A DNA stretch of 64,000 bases from Isochrysis galbana (lineage: Eukaryota; Haptophyta; Isochrysidales; Isochrysidaceae): positions 1,178,001-1,242,000 of the forward strand of contig CM030933.1 of NCBI GenBank assembly GCA_018136815.1. The letters are read 5' to 3'. The notes beneath the pieces were generated by a model. That model made no database searches and had not been told where the DNA came from. It saw nothing but the letters and a program-made list of their open reading frames with translations. A program made the position numbers and the translations under genes. Positions 10,117 to 20,890 of the stretch are shown here, piece by piece. Numbering within the stretch: position 1 is the first letter of the stretch; each line of letters opens with the position of its first letter.

Positions 10117-11588
10117 TTATAGAGTAGGATAATGTTAATTCTCCTCTAGGCACACAGGCATACGCACAGCCTAAGAATGGGTGAGAGGGGTGAGAGAGCG
10201 AAATCCGAAAGGAATAGATAGACAAGATCCGCGCGGTGCTGACGGGGGCTACTGTGAAACCTTCCATTCACATTTAAAAAACATCTGAAGATTCTGGGCT
10301 CGACACCTACTAGCTACTAGCTACTAGCTACTAGTCCTTTCATTTTCATGCTACATTCACACTAGCTGTGGTCCCCCTCTCTTCTATTTCTATTTGGGTG
10401 GATGAGAAATGCATTTTAAACTTTCACCAACACCGCTCACCCCTCACCCACCGTCCTCGTCGGAACACAGATGTGTAGAAAGGAAGAAGCCCTAAGAGTC
10501 TAAGAGTATGGCTGCGATCAAGCGTCCTAAGAATAAGAATAGAGAAGTCCTCGCCAGATAGAGATAGAAGAGTAAGATCTTCAACAGAGTAAGTAATATG
10601 GTCGAGCGGCCAGCCGAGGAGTGCATAAGCACATAAGCAGCTGCTGGCATCTCGCATCTCGCGCACCTTGCACCTTGGCGGATATCCGGTGACAAGTGAC
10701 AGACTGAGGCGAGTGGGAGTGGGCGTCAGACGTCAGCACAGTCCCAATACCCGATGCGCCAATTTGAAAACAAAAAAATCTGAAGATTCAGGGCTACAAC
10801 TACAACACCAACTATTGTTCGATGCGCCAATTTGAGGCGCTCGTCGTTCTTGAGCTTTGAGCACCTGTTGGTTTGCATCCCCAACAACATAGTCGTGAGA
10901 GACGCCTTTTGGGTTTTTGCAGCTGCTTCGCACACGGTATTATTGCGCGTTGCAAGCGAGAACGCCAGAACAAAAACCCGGGAACGGCACTATTTATTGC
11001 CGTTTCATGTTATTGCTGCCTTCTCGCCGACGCCATTGGCGCGGTAGTACGCCGCCGCCGCACGGATGTCGGCAGTACGCCGCCGCCGCACGGATGTCGG
11101 CAGTACGCCGCCGCCGCGCCGCCGCACGGATGTCGGCAGTACGCGGCTGCCGCACGGATGTCGGCGAGGCGCGCAACGCGTTCCTCTGCACGGGCGTCAC
11201 GGGCCTGAACTGTCCACTGCCCTTCGGCCGCGCTCCGGCGCATTAGAGCTTTAGGTTGGGCTCTGGGGGCGGCCATGGGAAGGGGGCGGGCTTATCGGCT
11301 TATCCACGAGGCGAGCGCGCCCACGAAGCGGGAGCCTCTATGTCTATGTAGGTTCATTCGAAGAGTAAGTGAACATATTAATTTTAGAATGCCAGTTTCC
11401 CGCGTCTGCGCCTCTCTTTCCCCCTCTGAGTAGGCCGCGGAGCGCTCCTCCGCTCCCGGCCTCTTCCGGCTCCTTCCCCTCCCATCGAAGCCCTCGTTCT
11501 GCTTCCTTCCCGCCACTTCCCGGCACCCTACCACGATAGATAAGTCGAACTAGCCCTACGCGAGCGCCCCTCGTCGCGCCGCGCGCCG
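10117..11588. other. Intergenic region with short repeats
   Basis: Between the TsaE start and the helicase start. Four ACTAGCT units lie near 10311-10335 and a tandem repeat at 11049-11166. The reading frames over 10830-11270 are products of the tandem repeat. Bases 11400-11588, CT-rich and running up to the helicase ATG, may be its promoter. Confidence 0.5.
11049..11166 (+). repeat. 28-bp tandem repeat, four units
   Basis: Two perfect 28-base units (11049-11076, 11077-11104), a 36-base unit with a GCCGCC expansion (11105-11140) and a degenerate fourth. Each contains CGCACGGATGTCGGC. All frames are open across it, which explains several overlapping ORFs. Confidence 0.9.
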
Positions 11589-14500
11589 ATGCCCACGTAT
11601 GAGATCGCAGGCGTTCCGATTGACTTCCCGTTCGAGGCATATGAGGTGCAGCTTGTCTACATGGAGAAGGTGGTGCTGGCGCTCGAGCGCGGCGAGCATG
11701 CGCTGCTTGAGAGCCCCACTGGTACGGGCAAGACTTTGTGCCTACTCTGCGCCGCGTTAGGATGGAGAAAGCATCAGGTCGAGAAAATGAAGGCAACTGT
11801 GTTTCCCTCAAACCGCGTTGCCGGGCAGCAGGCTCATGCACCGATTCAGCTAGACAACAGGAAGCTGCCTCGGATTATCTACACTTCGCGCACTCACTCA
11901 CAATTGAAGCAAGTGGTGAAGCAGCTTCGGATGACATCTTATCGGCCCATCGTGTGCGTCATTGGCTCTCGAGAGCAGGTGTGAACATAATTGCGCAGCG
12001 GGGAGCGGCCAGGAATCACATGGCACAGAGATTTCACTTTCGTCCGGGAGAGGGAGCGAAGCTGCCGTACGACCCGTCTTCCTTGCTGTGTGCAGATGTG
12101 TGTCCACCCAGATGTCTCTAAGAAGCATGGCGTTGACCAGATCGCCACATGTCAAGCCGTGGTGGCTTCCAAGGAGTGCCGCTTCAACAACGAGCTGGAG
12201 AGGCGCAAGAACCCAGGGAGAAGCAAGAGAGGCCAGACCGCTGGGATTACACACCCCGATCAGTATCTCGAAGAAACTTCTCGTATCCTGCCCGACATCG
12301 AGGACTTTGTCACCCACGCTCAGACGGAAGGCGTGTGTCCATTCCACTGGGCTCGAGAGCTTAAAGATTCGGTGGATGTACTTTTGATGCCCTACAACTT
12401 TTTGGCGGATAGGGCCATGCGCGAGGGGATTCGCCTCAAAGTCGATGGCGATGTTCTCATTTTCGACGAGGTACGGCGTGGTACCTATGCACCACCAATT
12501 ACACATCTCCACAACTTGACAGCCACTGTTCGTGGATGGCCTGTTCTGCCACTGGAAGTCCTTGTGACAGAGTAGCCCAAAAGCCGATCAACAAAGAGGG
12601 TACTATCTGCAGTCTGTCCCCCACTGGCCCATCGCCAGCTTCGTCCATTAGCGTCCACCGGCTTCTTCCACCAACATCAATCAACATGCGGAGTTCCTTC
12701 TGCAGACGCATGCTCTACACATTGAGATCGCGGTCGTGCCACTCTCCGACTTTCCGCCTTGTCCTCCAGGCACACAACGTGGAGAGGGTATTTGCCGAGG
12801 CGTCTTCATTCGAGATGAACGCACTCGACTTTGCGGGAATCGCCCGTGATATCGATGCTGCAATAAGACATCAGCGCGACGCGACGACTCTTAACGACGA
12901 CGCGCTTTCAATTGTGCCGGGGGATGGTGACCGGCAGGAAGTCGAGTCGAGCGGTCTTGTGGGCAACCTACTGCACGTCAAGAATGCCGTTCTTGATCTC
13001 GAAGCGCTTCTGTATGAGCTGAGCCTGACGCAACCCAGAAGGGGTGGAGATCCTCGATATTCCGGTGATGGGCATGCTATGAGAGGATTGCTCGACAAGG
13101 TGTTGTGAGCCACGCAGCGAGTTGTGGCTGCGCCAATAGTATGAGACGGCTGCCCTACTGCCTTGTGTTGCGGCATCGTTATCTCTCTTCACTATTGCGC
13201 CATGGACCTGCCTAGTTATGCTGCAGACGCTCATTCCCTTCTTTGAGCACTCGGCACACTCTTGACATGCCATGTGCACCGTCTTGCAGGCCAACATCAC
13301 GAACGAGAGCCTTCCCTTCTTCCTTACCACCTGCAACTCGGCCATCAAAAGTCGCATGGAGTCAACGAGCTATGCCATCGGCGGGTCCTCGGCGCACTAT
13401 TTGCGCAAATTTGCAGAGTGTCTACAGATCGTCTTTGATGGTGATCTAAACCCTTCTGAATTTACTGTTTGTGTCATGGAGTCAGCAGACAGCAGCACAG
13501 TAAGTGGCGACGTCGCAAGCTCTCGAAAAGCGAGTGCCTCTTCCAACCACCGTGAGGCACCTGCTCGCGTTCTCGGCTATTGGTGTCAAAACCCAGGTGT
13601 CGCGATGCGTGCACTTGTCAAAACAGGAGTGCGCTCGGTCGTCCTCACATCCGGGACGCTCTCGCCGCTCTCATCGTTTGCGCTCGAATTGGGAATCCCA
13701 TTTGCTCATCAACTGGAGAACCCGCATGTGATATCGCCAAGGCAGATTATGGTCGGTGTATTGCCGAAGGTGAGTGAGTTCCTTGCATATGATGATGCCC
13801 CCCCCCCCCCCCCAGCCCTCTGGGTCTCATAGCCGGACGTATGAGCTCATGCATGAGTCCAATCCAGCCTACCCCTTCCATCTATCCGAATGCTGGAATG
13901 CCGAACCACTGCGCTCGCACCCTCGGCGACAGGGCCCCAGTGGCGTGGAACTTACCTCGACGTATCAGCATCGCGAGTCGGACGCGTACAAGTGCGAGTT
14001 GGGCAGCACGCTAGCCAACGTTGCCCGTCTCGTACCGCAAGGTGTCTTGGTCTTCTTCTCCTCTTACGCAGCGCTCAAGAGCGCATACGAGCGCTGGGCT
14101 CGATCCGGGGCAGATGGTTCACCTTCGATTCTCCAGAGGCTCATGAAGCACAAGCATGTCATAATGGAGCCACGCTCAGCGTCCGATGTGGCAACTGCTA
14201 TTGCCGCCTTCAAAGAGCACGTGGCAGCCTCAGAGCGCACCGGCGCCGGAGGAGCAATCCTACTAGCAGTCTGCCGCGGCCGGCTTTCCGAAGGTGTGGA
14301 TTTTTCCGATTCTGCATGTCGGGCAGTGATCATCGCTGGCTTGCCTTTGCCACCAATGTACGATGCTAAGGTGCAACTCAAGCGCGAATATTTGGAACGA
14401 TGTGCACGTCAGAGCGACGGGACAAGGGCACGGCTAGGCGGCGATGAATGGTACGATCAGCAAGCGATGCGTGCCATCAACCAAGCCATCGGACGTGTGA

Positions 14501-15801
14501 TTCGTCATGTAGCTGACTACGGAGCGGTGCTCTTGTGCGAGTCGCGTTTCCGACGGCCGAGGTACATCTCGTCGCTCTCCGTGTGGTTGCGCCCGCACGT
14601 CCGACAATTCGAACAATTCGGCCAAGCGAGTGTTGCGCTTCCCCGCTTTTACCGCGCCGCTGCAGAAGATGGCGAGGCAAAGCGGCGTGAGCAGCTGGCG
14701 CGCGCACCAGCCGTTATTGTGCCGCCGCCGCGACCTATTCGCTCGACTGCGCAGAATTGTGCGGAGCGGCCGTATTTGCCTCCCGCTACCATGCTGCCCG
14801 CCGCCCCGCCGCCATCACTACTCAAGGTGTTGGAGGCAGCAAAGGGTACCGCTAAAGATGATCCTCAGGAGAAGGACACCCAACTCTTCTTGCCGAACCC
14901 GCCGAGAGGAGCATCGGCGGGACAATGCACGGCACTTGCAGCACATGAACAGGTGAGCGCACAGTTGCCGGTTGGAATGGCGAATGGAACACCTACAAAG
15001 AAGCCACGCGTCGGCATAGAAGACGGCATGCGTGCTAAGACAGCGCCGGCGGAACATTCAAGGGAGTCGGCCTCAACAGCGTCAACGGACTTGGGTCCGC
15101 AAGGGACGCTGTCGGACGGTTCGGCACCAAAGGCGAGGGAATTGCTGGCCATGGCGCAAACTGTAATGAGCAAAAGCGAGTATGACGAATACATCCAAAT
15201 GTTGCGCTACGTGCGCGAACTGAAGCGGGCGGGTGCGGATGTTGCAGAAGGCGGTATCGCTTCGGTCAAGACACAAGCCGCTGCGCTCTTTGTGAGGGGC
15301 AAACATCGCGAGGTCGCTAGCAAGACCTTGCGTTTCATCCCGCCTGAGTTTCGCTCTGAGCTACAGTGCGCGTTTATGCCAACACCGCCTCGCCCCATCG
15401 AGTCGAGCCTTGGCGCGCTCCAAGCGAAGATGAGGAAGCATAAAGGAGCCGCTGAGCAAGACACCTGTCTTGCGGGCGCCAAAGACTTCATGCAGAAATG
15501 TCAAGCTGCGTTTTGTGATGCTGATGAGTTTGCTGCATTCAAGGAGGAGATGTCGAAGCTCTTGTTAGAGCTCAAGCGGGCAGGAGCACCACGGGACGCT
15601 TGCTGCCTGAGCTCAAGAGCAAATACCACCTCGTCCGCATGGGCGGGAGAGGTGAAGGACATCTTGCTGCAAATCAACGGAGTGTTTAAAGATCGCCGCC
15701 TGAGCCAATCTTTGCTGAGAGAATTTGGTCGCTTCATCCCAATCGCACACAAGGAGCTGTGGACGGCTATAATCGAGGGAAAGCCGACGAGCTTAGCCTG
15801 A
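11589..15801 (+). CDS. RTEL1: RTEL1-type FeS DNA helicase (five exons)
   Basis: Exons 11589-11978, 12096-12470, 12770-13099, 13290-13769 and 13933-15801, all joined in phase 0, give 1147 residues. The protein is an XPD-like superfamily 2 helicase. It has a Q-motif region ([14 protein letters not shown]), Walker [10 protein letters not shown] (41-49), four cluster cysteines C132, C149, C158 and C211 in the RTEL1 spacing, the DEAH box (254-257) completed across the exon 2/3 junction, and motif [15 protein letters not shown]1 unwinds D-loops, telomeric loops and G-quadruplexes and limits recombination. Length is close to human RTEL1 (about 1200). Two C-terminal helical repeats around [19 protein letters not shown] resemble harmonin-N-like domains. 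No RING domain or obvious PCNA motif follows. Intron 4 contains a 15-base C run. Confidence 0.92.
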
Positions 15802-16031
15802 TTGCAAGCGATGCGCATGACTGCGCTCTAACATTGCTTTTAGACGTGTGTCCTAGCATGGTCTCTCTAATCGGGCTTAAATACGAAAGTATTTCCGTAG
15901 GAGTAGCCGTCCTAGCATAGCCTTTCAGCCGTGTCGAAAGCGAAGTATTGTTATCGTTGCTTGAGCTTGAGCCCGATCCTCCCGCCTCCCGATCACGTAA
16001 TGGCCGTAGCCCTAACCTCAACCGCTTGCAC
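15802..16031. other. 3' flank of the helicase gene
   Basis: Short spacer that runs into the next retroposon terminus. No frame of interest. Confidence 0.5.
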
Positions 16032-16345
16032 AACTAAGTTTATACTTGGTTCACGCATAGCGGGGCACGAGCCGCCCCCTCTCTCCACTCCTCCCCAGCC
16101 GTGGGGAGGGAACCACTCATCCTCCTGGCATGCCTGATGGCTTGCCAAGAGCAGCGCCCCACTGCCCTGCTCGACCCACTCTCTCACTGACAGGCACGCC
16201 TGGTTCGCTCGTCCTGACCCCTCGTGGCCAGCCCATGGCTCCAACCCCCCCTCCCCCCTGGTCGACAGGCAGACAGGTGCAGCGTGGGGGCCCCTGGGGC
16301 TCGGGAGAGGCAGGGGAGGCCAGGGCCCAGCCCCCGCCTCAGAGG
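16032..16345 (+). mobile_element. 5' part of the interspersed retroposon (copy)
   Basis: Begins with CAACTAAGTTTATACTTGG and follows the same block order as 5709-6010 (GGAACCACTC, GCATGCCTGATGGCTTGCC, GGCCAGCCCATGGCTCC, CAGACAGGTGCAG). It stops near 16345 before the 3' half. Confidence 0.7.
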
Positions 16346-17116
16346 GTGCAAGGGTGCAACCTCAGGTCAAGTTCTAGTATTTCTTTCGCCGAATTCAGTT
16401 GCATTCTTCAACTCGGGTGGTCGATCGTCCAAGTTGAGGCGCAAAAAATAGACGGGAGGAGTGCTTCATCGTAGCTCGGGGTTTATGAAAGTCACTTTCT
16501 CAAGTTAGTCTATCGACACCAAAGCTCTCCAATCGTCAATCGTCATCTTTCAGTGATACTACTGCTTTTTCTGCAAGACTCCTTATTTTTTGAATCTCAA
16601 GAATTAGATCATTTTCAAAAGCAACACTATCTGCATCTGTGAGTTAATCTTCTTTTTTATAATTAATCTTTGCATGATATTACCTAGCTTCTAGCTTACC
16701 GATGCAAACTGACAAATACATTGCGGCTTCTTCGGGAGTAGTCATTTTTAAATATATGTCATAAAATATTTTCCTGGACGCCAGTGCCGCGAAGAGGAGG
16801 TATGTGGCGCAAGGTCCTGAAGCGCATGGGGTCGCCTCGCAGTATCGGGGAGATGGTGCGGGCGCGCGGCTGCGTGAGTGGCGGCGAAAAGCGAAAAGGC
16901 GAGGTCATCTTGCACCCCCCAACTTCCGCCGCGCCTCTCGCCGCTTCCCTTCCGTCCCTTCTGTTCCCATCTGAGGCAGTGGTAACCTCGGATCCTTCAG
17001 TGCGTTGAGGGCTGCGCAGATGACGTCTTGCCTTCAGCAGGCAGGCGATCAATCTCGGGCGGCCGACGAGTGGGACGGATCAATAAGGAATCCGGTGTGA
17101 TGAATACTCCGTTTCA
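16346..17116. other. AT-rich spacer without a recognisable gene
   Basis: Bases 16550-16780 are clearly more AT-rich than the rest of the window. A 97-codon minus-strand frame at 16759-17052 has no family resemblance. A possible pseudo-exon reading DASAAKRRYVAQGPEAHG on the plus strand near 16780 is not supported further. Confidence 0.45.
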
Positions 17117-18125
17117 AATTAATTAACTTCTTAATATTCTCACCGCACACGCGGCCGTGGACCCTCTACTTTCTACTCACGCAGCAAAACTTTCTACACC
17201 CCCTCTCTCCCGGCCCTTTCCCCCCCGCCATCAGGCGACTCCCCCCGTGCACTACTAGGGGGATAGGGGAAAACGGATAAAGGTACCCAGCTTTCTAGGA
17301 CCCGTCCTAGAAACTAGGACGGACTTTGCTAGGTGAGAACATGAGCATACCATGTTATTTTGTCCCAAACCTTGGCTATTGAGTTACCACATGCATGTCC
17401 TCATTAAATGTTCCAAGTGTACCTAGGCACCATTCCCTCAGCAACACCAAGTTTTGTGACGCGTCTGCGGGTCACCTGGTCGGAATTGCTGCTTGTCCTA
17501 GAAACGGGAGAAATGGCTGATACCACCCAATGGGGAGCTCTTCTACCCATGGTCCCCAGGAGATGAAATGTTGCTTTGACTGCCCTCTTTGAGACCTTCA
17601 GTGACCACCAAGCTTGGTTTTGTCATCTAAGTGTCCAATCCGCTAGCTAGCCTACTGCTCCAAAAGGTCTAAAATAAAACTCCTCTGGTGCGAGCGGACG
17701 CCCGAGTGCAGCACCGCATGCTGAATGTGGTAGCAAAAGTAAGCGAAGACAAGCTCCGCAGAGTTGGTCATGGGGAGAGCTAAGGTTGAATGGGTTGTGG
17801 AGATGGTTTGCTCCAGGTGATGGGATGTCTCATAAGCTCACCATGGGCTACAATGGAGGCATGATCGGCAGAGTCCTAGAAATCCAAGAATTTTCTAGGA
17901 CGTGGTCCTAGTTTCTAGGACGGAATTTTTTGTCCGAAAAGGGCTTAGATATGGTCGGTGGCCCGCGCCCCCCCCCGGTGATCCGTTCCCCTCTTCCTCC
18001 TATGCCTACCGGGCTGGCGGCGTCCTCAGTCCCGACTTCTCCTGTAAACAGGTGCGGGACTTGCATATTTTCCGGTGAGCGGAGCCCTCGCTCCGCCCAC
18101 CCCCTTCTCCGCGCTCTCTCTCCGC
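17117..18125 (-). mobile_element. Retroposon 3' half split by a foldback element
   Basis: 17117-17271 matches the reverse of 7595-7735 and 17937-18125 matches the reverse of 7440-7565. The two parts are adjacent in the uninterrupted copy. Between them sits a foreign 0.66-kb element (17276-17935). The 3' tail reads GAGAATATTAAGAAG. Confidence 0.75.
17276..17935. mobile_element. Foldback/MITE-like element nested in a retroposon
   Basis: Both flanks read GAAAA, a candidate 5-bp target duplication. The left end contains the hairpin TTTCTAGGAC-CC-GTCCTAGAAA; the right end contains CTAGGAC-GTG-GTCCTAG. Both ends are followed or preceded by TTTCTAGGAC/CTAGGACGG motifs, so the ends are related. The interior has no open frame longer than about 50 codons that looks like protein. 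No transposase source is present in the window. Confidence 0.65.
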
Positions 18126-18129
18126 TCGT

Positions 18130-18920
18130 TCCTATCTCGGACAACGTTTCCTCCTGTCAGGCTCACGGCGAGTCGCCGCCGGCGATGCCGTCTTCGATTC
18201 CATTGCCGCCCCTCGATCCCGAGCTTGAGCCGCCCCCTCGTCTCGACTTCACTCGCAGTCCGCCTTTGTCTCCTTCTCGTTCGTCTGCCGCCGTTGAGGT
18301 TGAGCCGCTCTTCGCAAACGGATCCACGTCGAAAGAGTTCGCTCTGTACACCAGGCAGCCTATCACTATCCCCTCGCGATCGAGGGGTACGTTCTCCGTT
18401 CGCCTGCCTCTAGAGGTCATTGAGAGCACTACCCCGACTCCGCCATCCTCGTCGACCGTCTACCGCCTCGTGATGGCCTCGATTCTCCTCCAATGGTCGC
18501 CACTAGCGTCGAAACTCCAACTCCGGAAGGAGAGGTGTTGATCACCGTTTGGAACTTGGCGCCGTTTCTCGTTCTTCGATTCTCGATTCTCGTCGTTCCG
18601 CGTTCTTCGTTTCTCGCTCTCGATTCTCGATTCTTGTCGTTCCGCGTTCTCATCGGTCCTCGATTGTTCGTTGTTCGTAATTCGTAACTTCTCGGTGCGT
18701 CGCTCATCACGTCTTCCGTCTTGGTTCGGCGTTGGGTGCGCGGCTCTCCCTCCATTCGGATTTATTGTTTCATTCGCTCTTCAGATTCATTGTTTCATTC
18801 GCTCTTCGGATTTATTCGCTCTTCGCTCTTGGCTCATTCGGTCTCGTTCAGGATTGCTCTTCTGCCTTTCTCGTGGCTTGCTTGGAGCTCTCCGATGTCC
18901 GTTAGGTTCTCTTCTTTCCT
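18130..18920 (+). other. Anonymous stretch with CT-rich direct repeats
   Basis: An open frame reaching 18541 reads GSTSKEFALYTRQPITIPSR in its middle, but I recognise no family. Bases 18560-18700 repeat CGATTCTCGATTCT and CGTTCCGCGTTCT; bases 18760-18830 repeat TTCATTGTTTCATTCGCTCT and variants. Probably simple-sequence expansion. Confidence 0.4.
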
Positions 18921-18923
18921 CGC

Positions 18924-19010
18924 GGGGCAGGAGGAAGGGCAGGAGGAAGGGGGCAGGAGGAAGGGGGCAGGAGGAAGGGGGCAGGAGGAAGGGGGCAGGA
19001 GGAAGGGCAG
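18924..19010 (+). repeat. 15-bp GGCAGGAGGAAGGG minisatellite
   Basis: About six units of GGGGGCAGGAGGAAG or a shortened form, flanked by unique sequence. Purine-rich throughout apart from one C per unit. Confidence 0.85.
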
Positions 19011-19109
19011 GTCCTTCCGCACTTTTCGCCAAGAAGGAACGGCGTGCAGAAAAAGTTGTTATGCCACTCACACTTTGTTCCGCCCGTCCTCCGCGCCCAG
19101 AGTTCCCCC

Positions 19110-19390
19110 GCGAAAAGAGTGAACGCACGGCGTGCACCTTCCTGGAAGTTGCTATGCGCACGCACGGCGCCCCCGCGGGGGTGCGCCGGTGCACATCGCG
19201 CCGTGCCCACGCACGGCGTGCACATGTGATTGCAAGTCATCACAGGCGCTGTGTAACGAAACATCTCTTATATGGCCAGTTTACGTAGTTGTGGGCCGCA
19301 GGGGCTACACACACGGAACGGGTTGACATGCGCGCGCACGGCGTATCCGCGGGGGGACCGATGCACATCGCGCCGTGCCCATGCACGGTA
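19110..19390. repeat. GCACGGCGTGC-type palindromic repeat, copy 1
   Basis: Contains several GCACGGCGTGCAC/CACGGCG palindromes spaced 40-60 bp apart with GTGATTGCAAGTCATC and TGTAACGAAACATCTC between. A related inverted arrangement is at 51730-52045. Short palindrome clusters of this type often mark foldback element ends. No coding frame. Confidence 0.5.
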
Positions 19391-19391
19391 T

Positions 19392-19717
19392 TGACGTGTA
19401 ACGAAACTGTTTTGGCATGGGGCAGGCATCCACTCAGATTTCAGAGGGTACCACTCTGGGAAGGCAGGCTCACAAAATCGATGAGGATGTATGAGTGTTG
19501 ACGCAAAAGGGAGCTTCGGACAGACGAGGTTTGGGGGTTATCCAACCCGACCTCCTCGACATCGGCCATGGGCCACGCTGATTGAGCGCAAAATGCTTCA
19601 ATCGGCCCATGCGCTCGATGCCACACCTCAAGTGGAGGGAGAAGGATCGGCAAGGTTTCTTCTGGACCAGGTGTCTCCGCAGATGCTTGCGCGCACAGAC
19701 GTGTAGCAGAGGAGCCC
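19392..19717 (+). repeat. 326-bp dispersed duplication, copy 1
   Basis: Nearly identical, same orientation, to 53314-53636. Both start TGACGTGTAACGAAACTG and end GTGTAGCAGAGGAGCCC. Differences are a few single bases plus short indels (for instance CTCTGGGAAGG against CTTGGGAAGG). No conserved long frame; the ORFs in it differ in frame between copies. Confidence 0.9.
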
Positions 19718-19863
19718 ATCGTCTAGATGACGTGTGTGTGACTATAATGGGGGGACCCTCTTCGGAGGGGTGAACTCCCTCCAGTGTGACTGAAATCTAG
19801 TTGTGGAATGCCTAGGTGTTTCGTGACGGGTTTTATGCACCGATGTGATTAGCGAAGAAGCTT
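19718..19863. other. Short spacer between repeats
   Basis: Unique sequence joining the 326-bp duplication to the next repeat end; nothing seen. Confidence 0.4.
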
Positions 19864-19974
19864 TGACGGCCTCTCTCTCTTATAATTTTAACAAGATCTA
19901 ATGTTAAACAACTACAATACAACTGTGGACATTTGATCGCTCAATTCGACTGATGTCCCACTATTGACGGAACG
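19864..19974 (-). repeat. Terminal repeat TGTCGTTCCGTCAATAG, copy 1
   Basis: The minus strand matches 51408-51512 over about 105 bases and 54382-54449 over the first 68. It starts GGTGTCGTTCCGTCAATAG and runs to TTATAAGAGAGAG. Likely an end of a mobile element, because the start is the same in all three copies. Confidence 0.7.
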
Positions 19975-19985
19975 ACACCTTTGTG

Positions 19986-20707
19986 GAGCGCCCTCTCTCT
20001 TTCTCTCGAAAGAGAAGGGAAGTTTCCCCACCTTTCTTCCTCCCAGGCGCCTCGCAAATAAATAGGTTTAATTTGCTATCTCTACAGCGGTTCTTTATCT
20101 GCTTCTGGGGGCAATCAGGTTTAATTTACGACCTCTTCGTATCTCCCCCTTAGGCACATCGCACTCCTTTCGTCTTATTTGGTAGGTCTCTTGGAATCTT
20201 GTGCGGCAGGATTGCCCCTCGTTTCCGTTATGGTGCGATTCCCCTTCCAGACGGGATCGCCGACAGATCGCCTTCTGATCGTCGTCCGTCGTCGTCTGGC
20301 CGGAGTGTTTGGGTTTGATTTTAGTCGAGTTACGTGAGAAAGTCGTGGGGCGAGAGTCGGGGTGTTTTCCTGGGTGTCGTTGTCCGTCGTCCTGTCGCCA
20401 GTCGTCATCCGTCGTCGCTCTCGCTCTCGTCGCTCTCGCTCTCGTAACACTCAGACCCTACAATCTCGCCTCGCCTCACCAGCCCCTGCCATCACAGCCC
20501 TCCTCACACTCACCCTCGCCTCTCGCTACTCGCTCGATGTCGCTCTCGCCGCCGTCCTCGCCCTCGCTCAAGCCCGCCTGCCCGCCTTCCTCTGCTGACG
20601 AGCCTCAGCCCGTCAGCACCTCCGAACTCGTCTCCTCCGCCGCGCCTGCCGCCGGCATGGCCCCTTCCTCATTGCCCTCAGGCCCTATGGGCCACTCCAA
20701 TTCGTCA
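19986..20707 (+). mobile_element. 5' region of an LTR-type retrotransposon (copy A)
   Basis: Homologous to the reverse strand of 25815-26530 and 48723-49436: CGAAAGAGAAGGGAAG, GCGCCTCGCAAATA, GGTTTAATTTGC, a GACGACGG-rich leader, then a frame starting MSLSPPSSPSLKPACPPSS. Homology stops exactly after CCAATTCGTCA at 20707, the same point as in copy C. The frame reads into a retroposon fragment afterwards. Confidence 0.65.
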
Positions 20708-20890
20708 CTGGCGCTCCTGGGCCTCAGGGGCCCCCGCTCTGCACCTGTCTGCCTGTCGAACAGGGGGGAGGGGGGGTTGGAGCGATGGGCTGGCCACGAG
20801 GGGCCAGGACGCGCGAATCAGGCGAGCCTGTCAGGGAGAGAGTGGGTCAGCAGGGCGGTGGCCTCCTGGCAAGCCATCAGGCATGTGTCG
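20708..20890 (-). mobile_element. Retroposon fragment (minus strand)
   Basis: Reverse complement of the segment at 5820-5990 and 16120-16300: CTGGCGCTCCTG, CACCTGTCTGCCTG, GGCTGGCCACGAGG, GCCATCAGGCATG. It abuts the truncated retrotransposon copy A. Confidence 0.65.

Noticed and set aside
12471-12769. Coding continuation through the second intron of the helicase
   Set aside because: The frame continues for only about 35 codons, while splicing completes the DEAH box exactly.
18181-18541. dUTPase-like reading of ALYTRQPITIPSRSRGTFSV
   Set aside because: The Leu-Tyr and Ile-Pro pattern recalls dUTPase motif 1, but the essential Gly-Tyr-Asp-Leu is missing and no later motif follows.
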